64,000 nucleotides of DNA from Fen-1254 sp963769605 (GCA_963769605.1 CAVYML010000003.1:620001-684000); one strand, 5' to 3'; counted from the stretch's first letter, positions 45,298 through 54,567 are shown. A program made the numbers and translations. The notes: generated by a model from the sequence alone, not told the origin.

Positions 45298-46041
45298 CTA
45301 TCCCGGGAAAAATGCCGCTTTGATGATAACTCTTGAGGAATTCTCGAGCATTGCATTGAGCTGAGGCGTCAGATAATATAGTGCATCGAGCAGGCGATGG
45401 TATGCCGTATTGTTCCATAATAAATAGAGACCGTGTTCGCGGACTTCTAATCCCCATGAAATGAACAGGAAGCAGAATGAGATGAGAACAGTAAATCCGG
45501 TGCTGCGTGTAATAAGGCCGACTATGGTTACGACGGAATAAAAACATGCAAATGCAAAAAAAACATAAACAAGCGAGGAAAGGAATGCCCAATGCCACAC
45601 GCCGATCTTCAGTCCGAAAACCGCCCAAACGCCGGCAAAAAAATAAACGAGATTCAATCCGATTCCGGCCGTTGCTCCGAATGAACGGGAAAGGAGCAAT
45701 TCCATGCGCGTAAGCGGTTTGCTGAGAAATAAATCGATCGTCCCTTTTTCCAGCATGTCCGGAATTAAACCGGAAACACCGAAAATGCCGAAAAGCAAAA
45801 TAAACTGAACGGATAAATGGTGCAGCGAGTAGAGCAGGAATTCAACAAGTCCCAGATCACCGATCGGTTTGCCTCCGAAGGGGATTCCGAACATTGTGAT
45901 AAGCTCCGGGTCGTTCGGCGATCTGGAAATACCCAGAGTAAGAAGAAGCAGAATAAATGTTGCAACTGCGAAATAAAAAATCAACGTGCCTTTTCGGACG
46001 GTTTCAAGAATTGTAAAACGAAACATGCCCCAGAATCTCAC
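45298..46041 (-). CDS. ABC-2 type transporter permease, probably truncated by TAG
   Basis: A 247-residue polytopic protein with about five membrane helices, for example LIFYFAVATFILLLLTLGIS near residue 20 and FTVLISFCFLFISWGL near 185, and KGTIDLFLSKPLTRMELLLS near 100, typical of ABC-2 permeases. The TAG at 45298-45300 is followed in the same frame by 31 more codons ending TSLGSAVLLYALSVWYFSRR and DF at 45202, exactly the last helix and charged tail expected. TGG (Trp) to TAG is the simplest cause. The start is coupled to the ATPase gene by ATGA. Confidence 0.82.
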   Translation of the reverse strand: MRFWGMFRFTILETVRKGTLIFYFAVATFILLLLTLGISRSPNDPELITMFGIPFGGKPIGDLGLVEFLLYSLHHLSVQFILLFGIFGVSGLIPDMLEKGTIDLFLSKPLTRMELLLSRSFGATAGIGLNLVYFFAGVWAVFGLKIGVWHWAFLSSLVYVFFAFACFYSVVTIVGLITRSTGFTVLISFCFLFISWGLEVREHGLYLLWNNTAYHRLLDALYYLTPQLNAMLENSSRVIIKAAFFPG

Positions 46042-46973
46042 TTGTTGTTTTCTCCTTGGACGAGCTTGATAAAATAATCTTCAAGCGAAGCTTTTTGCTG
46101 TGTCATTCCGTCGATGCCGATGTCTGCTGTCCGCAGCGCATCGATGACGGCGTTCAGGTCTGCCTTATCATTGAGCGAAATATTTAAACGATCGTTCTCG
46201 TAAGAAACCGACGGAAGCGAAGACTTGAATCGTTCTTCCAGTGCGAGCGGCAAATGGGCGGAAAGCTGAATCGTGTAGGAGAGCTTTTGCGAGGTTATTT
46301 CCTCAATCGTTCCTGTCCGGATTACCTTTCCTTTGTTGAGTATGGCCACGCGGTCGCTGATAAGCTCGACTTCCGAGAGCAAATGGGAATTTAAAAAAAT
46401 CGTTGTTCCTTGCGATTTTAAGCCGATCAGCAAATCACGTATCTCTTTTCTTCCGACCGGATCGACACCGTCTGTTGGCTCGTCCAGAAAAAGGAGCTTC
46501 GGATTATTCATCAATGCCTGCGCCAGACCCAGACGCTGGAGCATGCCTTTTGAATATTTTTTTGTCTTGACCTTTGCCCACTGAACTAATCCGACCGTTT
46601 CCAGCAATGTTTGGGCTCTCGGCCGCAATTCCGATTCGGGCAGTCCGTTCAGCCTTCCCAAAAAGAGCAGCGTATCGAGTCCGTTCAAAAACTGCGGATA
46701 GCGGTGATTTTCCGGCAGGTAGCCGCATAATTCGCGGACGGAACGTATTTCGACAGATTGTCCGAAGATTTCCGCTTTTCCCGATGTTGCATGGACGATC
46801 GAGAGCATGACTTTGATAAATGTGGTTTTACCTGCTCCGTTGGGGCCGAGAAGACCGAAAATTTCACCCTCCCCGACTTCCAGAGAAACTTTTTCGAGCG
46901 CCGGTATGTTATATTTTTTGAAGACCCCTAAGCGATATTGCTTGCTCAGTTCTTCTGTTTGAAGTGCATTCAT
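46038..46973 (-). CDS. ABC transporter ATP-binding protein
   Basis: A 311-residue ATPase of an ABC-2 exporter. Walker A is LLGPNGAGKTTFIKVML near residue 40, the signature is YSKGMLQRLGLAQALMNNP near 138, and Walker B is LLFLDEPTDGVDPVGR near 158; a C-terminal domain of about 90 residues follows, as in drug or Cu-type exporters. ATG 46973 (MNALQTEELSKQYR) is chosen; further upstream the frame has no conserved sequence. Cargo unknown. Confidence 0.9.
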   Translation of the reverse strand: MNALQTEELSKQYRLGVFKKYNIPALEKVSLEVGEGEIFGLLGPNGAGKTTFIKVMLSIVHATSGKAEIFGQSVEIRSVRELCGYLPENHRYPQFLNGLDTLLFLGRLNGLPESELRPRAQTLLETVGLVQWAKVKTKKYSKGMLQRLGLAQALMNNPKLLFLDEPTDGVDPVGRKEIRDLLIGLKSQGTTIFLNSHLLSEVELISDRVAILNKGKVIRTGTIEEITSQKLSYTIQLSAHLPLALEERFKSSLPSVSYENDRLNISLNDKADLNAVIDALRTADIGIDGMTQQKASLEDYFIKLVQGENNK

Positions 46974-47148
46974 AGTATAATAAGGTATAAAAAAAATAGT
47001 GCACTTCAAAAATAAATTAAAATAAGAAATTTTCTTGATTCGCAGGAAATTTCCAAAGATATTGAGATGGCAAGAAAGTATTTTTAAATGAGAGCGGCAG
47101 AGTGCTCTCTTTTTTTTGAAAGAATATAGGACTGAATAAGTCGTAGTT

Positions 47149-47553
47149 ATGTTGCAGCTCTCGAAAAAAGTTGAGTACGGTCTGATGGCGCTCAGGCACA
47201 TGGCATTGAATCCATCGGGTCAATTTTTTACGGCAAAAGAAATTGCCGTGCGCTGTGATATTCCGTACGATCTGCTGGCGAAGGTTTTGCAGAAATTGTC
47301 AAAAGCGGGACTCCTCGTATCGCTTCAAGGAATGCGAGGCGGATATTCGCTTGCACGCCGGCCTGATGAATTACAGGTATCAAAAATTATTCAGGTTATA
47401 GAAGAAGAGAAACCGACGATTACCGAATGTTATGCAGAAGGCATGGATAACTGTTCGATTTACGATTCGTGCACAATCCGCCGCCCTCTCGAAAAAATGC
47501 AGCACAACCTCAATGTCCTTCTTGAAAATACGACATTGGAACAGATAATATAG
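47149..47553 (+). CDS. Rrf2-family Fe-S-type regulator of the suf genes
   Basis: A 134-residue Rrf2 repressor/activator. The winged helix includes EYGLMALRHMALNPSG near residue 9 and LLVSLQGMRGGYSLAR near 53. Three cysteines, CYAEGMDNCSIYDSC near 95-109, match the spacing of an IscR/SufR-like cluster site, so it probably senses Fe-S status. The gene lies 14 nt upstream of sufB and divergent from the ABC genes; it likely controls the suf operon. Confidence 0.88.
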   Translation: MLQLSKKVEYGLMALRHMALNPSGQFFTAKEIAVRCDIPYDLLAKVLQKLSKAGLLVSLQGMRGGYSLARRPDELQVSKIIQVIEEEKPTITECYAEGMDNCSIYDSCTIRRPLEKMQHNLNVLLENTTLEQII

Positions 47554-47567
47554 AAACGCAAATACGT

Positions 47568-49013
47568 ATGAATGCAGAACAAAACCAAATTGGGGACCTT
47601 GCAACGCAGGAATATAAGTACGGCTTCGTGAGCGATATTGAATCCGATACGGTTGCACCGGGTCTCAGTGAAGATGTTATCCGAATGATCTCGGCAAAAA
47701 AAATGGAACCGGAATGGCTGCTCGAATGGCGCCTGAAAGCGTACCGGCACTGGAAAACCATGACGGAGCCTCATTGGCCAAATGTAAAATTTGCACCGAT
47801 CGATTATCAGGCGATTGCATATTATTCGGCGCCGAAACAAAAAATTCGACCCAAAAGCCTTACGGAAGTCGATCCGGAATTAGTTAAAACGTATGAAAAA
47901 TTAGGCATTCCGCTCAAGGAGCAGGAGTGGCTTGCCGGTGTTGCGGTCGATGCCGTTTTCGACAGTGTTTCCGTTGCAACCACATTCAAAGAAAAGCTGA
48001 AAGATCTCGGAATTATTTTCTGCTCTTTTTCAGAAGCGGTTCGTGAGCATCCGGATCTTATAAAAAAATATCTCGGATCGGTGGTTCCGCAAAACGACAA
48101 CTTCTTTGCGGCGCTTAATTCCGCCGTATTCACCGACGGCTCTTTTTGCTTTATTCCGGAAGGCGTCCATTGTCCCATGGAGCTTTCCACGTATTTCCGC
48201 ATCAATGCCGCAGATACGGGTCAGTTCGAACGTACCTTGATCGTTGCGGAGGAAGGGGCATACGTCAGTTATCTGGAAGGATGCACGGCTCCCATGCGGG
48301 ACACGAACCAATTGCATGCGGCAGTCGTAGAGATTGTTTCGCATGCAAATGCGCAGGTTAAATATTCTACGGTACAAAACTGGTATCCGGGAGATAAGGA
48401 AGGGCGCGGCGGTATTTTTAACTTTGTAACCAAACGCGGCAAATGCACCGGCGATAGTGCAAAAATTTCGTGGACGCAGGTAGAGACCGGTTCTGCTATC
48501 ACCTGGAAATATCCGAGCGTTCTCTTAGTCGGCGATAATTCCGTCGGTGAATTTTATTCCGTTGCGGTTGTTAATAATTACCAGCAGGCCGATACCGGGA
48601 CGAAAATGATTCATATCGGCAAGAACACGCACAGTACGATTGTCTCCAAGGGAATCTCGGCGGGACGCGGACAAAATTCATACCGCGGACTTGTCGAGGT
48701 TAAGAAAGGCGCTGTTCATGCGCGCAATTACTCGCAATGCGATTCGCTTCTCTTAGGTGATAAATGCGGTGCGCATACGTTTCCCTACATCGAAGTTAAA
48801 AATACCACCTCCAAGGTCGAACATGAGGCATCAACTTCAAAAATCGGCGAGGAACAGATTTTTTACTGCAAACAGCGGGGCCTGTCCGCAGAAGATGCGG
48901 TGAATATGATCGTCAATGGATTTTGCAAAGAGGTCTTTCGCGAGCTGCCGATGGAATTTGCCGTTGAAGCACAAAAACTGCTCGGAGTAAGTCTGGAAGG
49001 AAGCGTGGGGTAA
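47568..49013 (+). CDS. sufB: Fe-S cluster assembly protein SufB
   Basis: SufB is the scaffold of the SufBC2D complex. The 481-residue protein shows the beta-helix core GTNLHAAVVEI-like segment (DTNQLHAAVVEIVSHANAQV near 245), KYSTVQNWYPGDKEGRGGIF near 265 and SQCDSLLLGDKCGAHTFPYI near 390 with the conserved Cys, and HEASTSKIGEEQIFYCKQRG near 420. It is the first structural gene after the Rrf2 regulator. Confidence 0.96.
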   Translation: MNAEQNQIGDLATQEYKYGFVSDIESDTVAPGLSEDVIRMISAKKMEPEWLLEWRLKAYRHWKTMTEPHWPNVKFAPIDYQAIAYYSAPKQKIRPKSLTEVDPELVKTYEKLGIPLKEQEWLAGVAVDAVFDSVSVATTFKEKLKDLGIIFCSFSEAVREHPDLIKKYLGSVVPQNDNFFAALNSAVFTDGSFCFIPEGVHCPMELSTYFRINAADTGQFERTLIVAEEGAYVSYLEGCTAPMRDTNQLHAAVVEIVSHANAQVKYSTVQNWYPGDKEGRGGIFNFVTKRGKCTGDSAKISWTQVETGSAITWKYPSVLLVGDNSVGEFYSVAVVNNYQQADTGTKMIHIGKNTHSTIVSKGISAGRGQNSYRGLVEVKKGAVHARNYSQCDSLLLGDKCGAHTFPYIEVKNTTSKVEHEASTSKIGEEQIFYCKQRGLSAEDAVNMIVNGFCKEVFRELPMEFAVEAQKLLGVSLEGSVG

Positions 49014-49015
49014 TA

Positions 49016-49200
49016 AGAATTCAGAATTCAGAATTCAGAAGTCAGAATGTAGAATAAGATAAATGGTGAATGGTAAATGGTGAACAGTAAATAGAATAGT
49101 GAATGGCAAATGGTGAATAGAAACTAAGCACTACGAACCAAGAACTACGAACTAATAATTACGAACATTGAACACCAGCACTTTGAACGAAGAACATAAT
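49016..49200. repeat. Modular degenerate repeat between sufB and sufC
   Basis: Three unit types follow each other: AATTCAGAATTCAGAAGTCAG, then GGTGAATGGTAAATGGTGAA-like heptamers, then AATAGAAACTAAG and ACTACGAACCAAGAACTACG units. The element occupies almost the whole 200-bp gap and separates sufB from sufC, which are normally adjacent. Confidence 0.8.
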
Positions 49201-49213
49201 TTTAGGATAATAT

Positions 49214-49978
49214 ATGTCTTTGCTTGAGATTAAAAATTTGCATGCGGAAGTGAATGGGAATGAAATTCTCCGGGGTATCAACCTGACAGTAAATCTGGGA
49301 GAAATACATGCGATTATGGGACCTAACGGTTCCGGAAAAAGCACACTCGCCGGTGTACTCGCGGGCCGTGATGCTTATACGGTGACCGAAGGAGAGGTAA
49401 TGTACCGCGGAAAAGACCTTTTCTCGCTCAATCCCGAAGAGCGCGCGCGCGAAGGACTTTTCCTTGCCTTTCAATATCCGGTCGAAATTCCCGGCGTCAA
49501 TAATTCGTACTTCCTGAAAGCAGCGCTCAATGCCGTACGGAAATACCGCGGATTGGAAGAATTGGATGCCATGGATTTTCTCAAACTTATTAAATCGAGA
49601 TTGAAGCTCATCGAAATGGATGAAAGCTTTCTGAACCGTCCGGTTAACAACGGATTTTCCGGCGGCGAGAAAAAACGGAATGAAATTTTTCACATGGCTG
49701 TGCTCGATCCTGTTCTCTCGATTCTCGACGAAACGGATTCGGGATTGGACATCGACGCGCTCCGGATTGTCGCGGACGGCGTCAAGAAGCTGCGCAGCAG
49801 CGAGAATGCATCGATTGTCGTGACGCATTACCAGCGCCTGTTGAATTATATCGTTCCCGACGTCGTGCATGTTCTTGTCGACGGCCGTATCGTAAAATCC
49901 GGCACAAAGGATCTGGCGCTCGAACTTGAATCGCGCGGCTACGATTGGGTCCGGGAAGAAACAGAACAGGCTGTATGA
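49214..49978 (+). CDS. sufC: Fe-S assembly ATPase SufC
   Basis: ATPase of SufBC2D. Walker A is IMGPNGSGKSTLAGVLAG near residue 35, the signature region reads NNGFSGGEKKRNEIFHMAVL near 150, and Walker B is SILDETDSGLDIDALRIVAD near 176. FLAFQYPVEIPGVNNSYFLK near 90 is specific to SufC. The stop overlaps the sufD start (ATGA). Confidence 0.96.
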   Translation: MSLLEIKNLHAEVNGNEILRGINLTVNLGEIHAIMGPNGSGKSTLAGVLAGRDAYTVTEGEVMYRGKDLFSLNPEERAREGLFLAFQYPVEIPGVNNSYFLKAALNAVRKYRGLEELDAMDFLKLIKSRLKLIEMDESFLNRPVNNGFSGGEKKRNEIFHMAVLDPVLSILDETDSGLDIDALRIVADGVKKLRSSENASIVVTHYQRLLNYIVPDVVHVLVDGRIVKSGTKDLALELESRGYDWVREETEQAV

Positions 49979-51327
49979 CGGAGCAAAGCATGCAATCGAC
50001 AGATCAAATAGTGCAATCATGGTACAGGTCGGATTTTGAAAAGTTCGAACAGGGATTGAACGGAGAAAAATCTACGCCGCGTCATGCGCTGCGGCGTCAG
50101 GCATTTTCAAAATTCATGGAAATGGGATTCCCGACAACTAAACACGAAGAATGGCGGTTTACGAATATACAGCCCCTTACGAAAACGCATTTCGAACCGG
50201 TTCTCGCGGATCGGACATCGAATATTTCTTTGGCTGATCTCGAATCTGTAATTTTGAAGGATGCTGTACGCGTAGTTCTTGTTGATGGATTTTTTTCCTC
50301 CGCGCTGTCAGATTTAAAAGATCTGCCCTCAGGAGTCGTTGTGGAAAGTCTTGCCGCCGCTCTGAAACATAATCGGCCCGAAGTGCTGATTCATCTTGGT
50401 GCATATGCGGATCCGAATGAGAATGCGTTTGCAGCGCTCAATGCAGCTTTTTTGATGGACGGTGTTTTTGTTTCTATTCCGCGTCAAACGATTGTCGAGA
50501 AAGCGATTCAGATTATCTATTTGGCGGCAGAGCGGATGAATCCGTTCGTTGCATATCAGCGCAGCCTGTTTGTCGCCGGCGATGCGGCTCAGGTTAAAAT
50601 AATCGAGACATATTTCGGTCCCGGCAGTCAGGCATATCTGACAAATGCCGTATCGGAGGTCGTACTTGGAAATAATTCAGTTGTTGAGCATGACCGCATA
50701 CAGCTTGAAGGTGAGAATGCGTTTCATATCAACACTTCTTCTGTGTATCAGCAGGCCGGAAGCGCATATCATTCGAATTGCATAACACTCGGGGGGCTTT
50801 TGGTCAGGAATACGCTCGCTGCCAGGCTTGATGCGGAGGGAATTGAATGTCATCTCAACGGCCTCCTGCTTGCTCATGGAAATCAGCTCATCGATAATCA
50901 TACTTTGCTGGATCACGCAAAACCGAACTGCAGCAGTCATCAGGTCTATAAGGCTATTCTTGACGGAAAAGCACGCGGCGTCTTTAACGGAAAAATTATG
51001 GTGCATAAAGACGCACAAAAAACGAATGCCAGGCAAACGAATAAGACGCTTCTGCTCTCGGATGATGCCGTGATCAATACAAAGCCGCAGCTTGAAATAT
51101 TTGCCGACGACGTCAAGTGCACGCACGGCGCTGCAGTGGGTCAGCTCGATGCGGAACAAATCTTTTATCTTCGCGCACGCGGCCTCGATGAATTGCAAGC
51201 GCGGGATATGCTGACGTATGCTTTTGCCGGTGAAGTTATCGCAAGCATCGGCATTCCGGCTCTCCGCGAACAAATGGATTTGCAGATTCATTCCCGGCTC
51301 GACCGCGGAAGAAAAGGCGCTGCATGA
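49975..51327 (+). CDS. sufD: Fe-S assembly protein SufD
   Basis: SufD pairs with SufB on the SufC dimer. The 450-residue protein has MGFPTTKHEEWRFTNIQPL near residue 46, DRIQLEGENAFHINTSSVYQ near 238, DHAKPNCSSHQVYKAILDGK near 320 and ADDVKCTHGAAVGQLDAEQI near 375 with the conserved C-terminal histidine. ATG 49975 overlaps sufC; ATG 49990 is an alternative. Confidence 0.95.
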   Translation: MTEQSMQSTDQIVQSWYRSDFEKFEQGLNGEKSTPRHALRRQAFSKFMEMGFPTTKHEEWRFTNIQPLTKTHFEPVLADRTSNISLADLESVILKDAVRVVLVDGFFSSALSDLKDLPSGVVVESLAAALKHNRPEVLIHLGAYADPNENAFAALNAAFLMDGVFVSIPRQTIVEKAIQIIYLAAERMNPFVAYQRSLFVAGDAAQVKIIETYFGPGSQAYLTNAVSEVVLGNNSVVEHDRIQLEGENAFHINTSSVYQQAGSAYHSNCITLGGLLVRNTLAARLDAEGIECHLNGLLLAHGNQLIDNHTLLDHAKPNCSSHQVYKAILDGKARGVFNGKIMVHKDAQKTNARQTNKTLLLSDDAVINTKPQLEIFADDVKCTHGAAVGQLDAEQIFYLRARGLDELQARDMLTYAFAGEVIASIGIPALREQMDLQIHSRLDRGRKGAA

Positions 51328-52589
51328 TGACTGCGGAAAAAGAACAGAAGAAGACATCGGCAGCAGCATTCGATGTCGAAACGATTCGCCGGGATTTTCC
51401 GATTCTCTCGATTCAGGTACACGGAAAACCGCTCGTGTATCTGGATAATGCCGCGACGACACAGAAGCCGCTTGCCGTTCTCGATGCAATAGACCGTTAT
51501 TACAGGCAAGAAAATGCCAATGTGCACCGCGGTGTACATGCGTTAAGCGAACTTGCAACGAAGAAGTATGAAGATGCCCGTGAGACCATAAGGGCATTTA
51601 TAAATGCCGCCTCTGCGAAGGAAATTATTTTTACGCGCGGAGCAACTGAGAGCATTAATCTTGTCGCTGCAACCTTCGGAAGAAAATTTCTCAAACCGGG
51701 AGACGAGGTCGTTATCACCGCACTCGAGCATCATTCCAACATTGTTCCATGGCAGTTGATTTGCGAAGAGAAGCAGGCGAGACTGTGTGTCGCACCAATC
51801 GGCGACAACGGTGAAGTTCTTTTAGAGGAGTTTGAAAAGCTCCTGTCGGAAAAAGTAAAAATCGCTGCGATCAGCCACATTTCAAATGCACTGGGGACGA
51901 TTAATCCGATGCGGCAGATGATTGAATCGGCTCACCGCTTCGATATTCCTGTCCTCATCGACGGTGCGCAGGGTTTGCCGCATTTGAAGGTGGATGTGCG
52001 CGCACTTGATGCGGATTTTTATGCGTTTTCTTCGCATAAGATTTTCGGGCCGACAGGACTCGGTGTACTGTACGGAAAAGAACGGCTTCTGGAGGCAATG
52101 CCTCCGTATCAGGGCGGCGGAGATATGATCCGTTCCGTAACATTCGAAAAAACTATTTTCAACGATCTCCCTTATAAATTCGAAGCAGGCACGCCGCATA
52201 TCGAAGGAGCGATAGGTCTCGGTGCGGCGATGGAATATCTCCATACACTCGAGTGGGAATCAGTTATCCGTCATGAACATGCATTGATCTGCTCTGCGGC
52301 AGACAGGCTATCGGAGATCGAAGGTGTGCGGATCATCGGCACGGCAAAAGAAAAAGCCGGCGTCGTTTCGTTCGTTATGGACGGCATTCATCCGCATGAT
52401 ATCGGGACCATACTCGACCAGGAGGGGATTGCGATACGGACGGGACATCATTGTGCGCAGCCGGTGATGGATCGGTTCGGAATTCCTGCAACTGCGCGCG
52501 CTTCATTTGCATTCTATAATACCGTGGATGAGATCGATATGCTTGTTCAGGGCATTCAAAAAGTGAAAAAGGTTTTCGGCTATGTCTGA
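51324..52589 (+). CDS. sufS: Cysteine desulfurase SufS
   Basis: PLP enzyme that supplies sulfur. YLDNAATTQKPLAVLDAI is near residue 34, the PLP lysine is in FYAFSSHKIFGPTGLGVLYG near 234, and the persulfide Cys is in RTGHHCAQPVMDRFG near 374. The 421 residues fit the SufS (group II) type. The 3' end overlaps sufU by 8 nt. Confidence 0.96.
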   Translation: MMTAEKEQKKTSAAAFDVETIRRDFPILSIQVHGKPLVYLDNAATTQKPLAVLDAIDRYYRQENANVHRGVHALSELATKKYEDARETIRAFINAASAKEIIFTRGATESINLVAATFGRKFLKPGDEVVITALEHHSNIVPWQLICEEKQARLCVAPIGDNGEVLLEEFEKLLSEKVKIAAISHISNALGTINPMRQMIESAHRFDIPVLIDGAQGLPHLKVDVRALDADFYAFSSHKIFGPTGLGVLYGKERLLEAMPPYQGGGDMIRSVTFEKTIFNDLPYKFEAGTPHIEGAIGLGAAMEYLHTLEWESVIRHEHALICSAADRLSEIEGVRIIGTAKEKAGVVSFVMDGIHPHDIGTILDQEGIAIRTGHHCAQPVMDRFGIPATARASFAFYNTVDEIDMLVQGIQKVKKVFGYV

Positions 52590-53027
52590 TCTTAAAGCGC
52601 TGTATCAGGAAGTAATACTCGATCATAACCGCAACCCGCGGAATTACAGGAAGATGGATAACCCGGACAGCTTTCTGGAGGGGTATAATCCGCTCTGCGG
52701 CGACCGTTATACGATCTATATAAAAATGAAAGGCGAGGTCATCGAAGATATTTCTTTTCAAGGATCCGGCTGCGCCATTTCCAAAGCTTCCGCATCCGTC
52801 ATGGGGAGCCTGCTGAAAGGAAAGACACGGGCCGAAGCGGAAGCTTTGTTTGATCAGTTTCATCATCTCGTGCGCGGAGAATCAAAAGCGGATGCGGAAG
52901 AATTAGGAAAGCTAGCTGCGTTCTGGGGGTCAGTGAATTTCCGGCACGGGTTAAATGCGCAATCCTCGCATGGCATACCATGAAGAATGTTCTCGAAAAT
53001 AAAGCGGAATCCGTTTCGACGGAATAG
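52582..53027 (+). pseudogene. sufU: SufU-type sulfur-transfer protein, frameshift at G run
   Basis: SufU takes sulfur from SufS and binds zinc through three Cys and one Asp. The uninterrupted frame ends at 52983 and shows two of these: NPLCGDRYTIY near residue 40 (Cys, Asp) and FQGSGCAISKASASVM near 66. Adding one G to the run 52925-52929 switches to AFWGVSEFPARVKCAILAWH and TMKNVLENKAESVSTE, ending at TAG 53025-53027, which supplies the third Cys and normal C-terminus. As written the product lacks that Cys. Error or recent mutation. Confidence 0.9.
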
Positions 53028-53073
53028 GGAATTTTCATAACAAAGTCGATGTTCAATAATAAACGGAGAAGAT

Positions 53074-53430
53074 ATGACGGAAAATTTAACGGCAGCAGAA
53101 ATTAGAGTAACACCTGAAGCGGCGGCGGAAATAAGGCGTGTCCGAACGGAAAATAAAATTCCCGATTCGTTATCGCTGCGCCTTGGCGTCAAAGACGGCA
53201 GCGGGTGCTGCGGGGTTTCTTATTTGATAGGATTCGACGATAAAGCGAACGAATCCGACCGTGTATTTCAAAGCGAGGGGTTGACGGTGTTTATCGATCT
53301 TCAAAGTCTCCTGCGTCTTTCAGGTTCAACGCTTGCATTTGCCGAGGGACCGGAAGGACGGGGATTTTATTTTGATAATCCGAATGAAGAAAAATGCGAC
53401 TGCGGCGGCGGTTGTGACTGCGGGAAGTGA
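53074..53430 (+). CDS. A-type Fe-S carrier (HesB/IscA/ErpA family)
   Basis: A 118-residue carrier that passes Fe-S clusters to apo-proteins. The fold shows VTPEAAAEIRRVRTENKIP near residue 12 and LRLGVKDGSGCCGVSYLIGF near 40. The C-terminal Cys pair is unusual: the tail is EEKCDCGGGCDCGK with four cysteines instead of the common CGCGxSF. It lies between sufU and sufT, consistent with SUF membership. Confidence 0.9.
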   Translation: MTENLTAAEIRVTPEAAAEIRRVRTENKIPDSLSLRLGVKDGSGCCGVSYLIGFDDKANESDRVFQSEGLTVFIDLQSLLRLSGSTLAFAEGPEGRGFYFDNPNEEKCDCGGGCDCGK

Positions 53431-53432
53431 TT

Positions 53433-53831
53433 ATGGTTGCCCAAGAACAAGAACAGAAGCAAGAACAGCCGGCCAATGGCGAGCCGCAAGACAATCCCTC
53501 GCTCGAGTTGAATGCTCCGATTGCCGAAAGCCGCGTGTGGGACGTGCTGCGGGATTGTTACGATCCGGAAATCCCGGTGAATATCGTCGATCTCGGACTT
53601 GTCTATGACGTGAAAGTCGAAGAAGAGATTCCGGGCGAGGCAAATGTATTTATTGTGATGACATTAACAGCTCCCGGATGCGGGATGGGTCCTATGATCG
53701 CTGCGGATGTCAAGCGGCGGGCGGAACAAATTCCGGGTGTGCACAACGTAATGGTCGATCTCGTTTTTGAGCCGGCATGGAATCCGGGAATGATGTCCGA
53801 AGCTGCAAAATTGATTCTGAATATGTCGTAA
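53433..53831 (+). CDS. sufT: SufT / MIP18-family (DUF59) Fe-S protein
   Basis: SufT-like proteins help Fe-S maturation. The core is VWDVLRDCYDPEIPVNIVDL near residue 32 and MTLTAPGCGMGPMIAADVKR near 72 with the conserved reactive Cys, and VDLVFEPAWNPGMMSEAAK near 108. The first 25 residues are a Gln/Glu-rich extension. ATG 53433 has GGGAAG at a normal distance; a GTG at 53427 overlapping the previous stop is the alternative. Confidence 0.9.
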   Translation: MVAQEQEQKQEQPANGEPQDNPSLELNAPIAESRVWDVLRDCYDPEIPVNIVDLGLVYDVKVEEEIPGEANVFIVMTLTAPGCGMGPMIAADVKRRAEQIPGVHNVMVDLVFEPAWNPGMMSEAAKLILNMS

Positions 53832-53934
53832 TTTCAAAATAAAGCGCTGCCGGAACTTCCCGCAGTGATATGATGTTGTATATTTTGAATTGAAAAGAGA
53901 AACCGCTTACACAATAGAGAAGAGAGGAATTGAT

Positions 53935-54567
53935 ATGGCGTATGAATGGAAATTCAAACCGCGTCCGTATACGGATGAAGAAGCAAAAAAACTGCTTGCG
54001 AATGTCGTCAGTCCAGAAACGACCGATTGGCATTACAACACGCACCATAAAGGGTATGTCACAGCCCTGAATAATATCGAAAAGGGACTGGAGACTGCTG
54101 ATCGTTCGGGAGCAAACGGAAATTTCAGTCAAATAGGCGAGCTAAAGCGACGATTTACCTGGAATCACTCCGGAACGCTGCTTCATGATTTGTATTGGGA
54201 AGTTCTCGGCGGCGACGGCGATCCTTCCAGGGGACCGGAAATAAAAGCGGCGATTGAAAAAGAATTCGGATCGTTCGATACCTGGAAAGCGGACTTCAAG
54301 GCTTCCGCACTCTCGGCAAAACTCAGCGGATGGGGATTGCTTGTCTTCGACCGACTCTATTCGGAGCGGCTGCTCAATGTTCTGGTCGACGAACACCAAT
54401 ACGGCGCTATCTGGGGGGGAGTTCCATTGATTGCTCTTGATGTTTTTGAACATGCATATTATCATAAAGACGGCCCTGCCCGGGCAAAATATATAGATAA
54501 CGTCATTGCGAACCTGCATTGGGGAAGAATAAACGAGCGGTACAAAAAATATGTGTTGGGGAAGTGA
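53935..54567 (+). CDS. Fe/Mn superoxide dismutase
   Basis: Converts superoxide to hydrogen peroxide and oxygen. Metal ligands: His in TDWHYNTHHKGYVTALN (residue 33), His in the second helix (WNHSGTLLHDLYWE near 86), and Asp and His in LDVFEHAYYHKDGPAR near 170. The usual DVWEHAYY Trp is Phe here. ATG 53935 has AGAGAGGAATTG upstream. The length of 210 is normal. Whether it uses Fe or Mn cannot be told. Confidence 0.92.
   Translation: MAYEWKFKPRPYTDEEAKKLLANVVSPETTDWHYNTHHKGYVTALNNIEKGLETADRSGANGNFSQIGELKRRFTWNHSGTLLHDLYWEVLGGDGDPSRGPEIKAAIEKEFGSFDTWKADFKASALSAKLSGWGLLVFDRLYSERLLNVLVDEHQYGAIWGGVPLIALDVFEHAYYHKDGPARAKYIDNVIANLHWGRINERYKKYVLGK

Noticed and set aside
45170..45628. Minus-strand ORF overlapping the ABC permease
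   Set aside because: It runs in another frame of the conserved permease and has no independent support.
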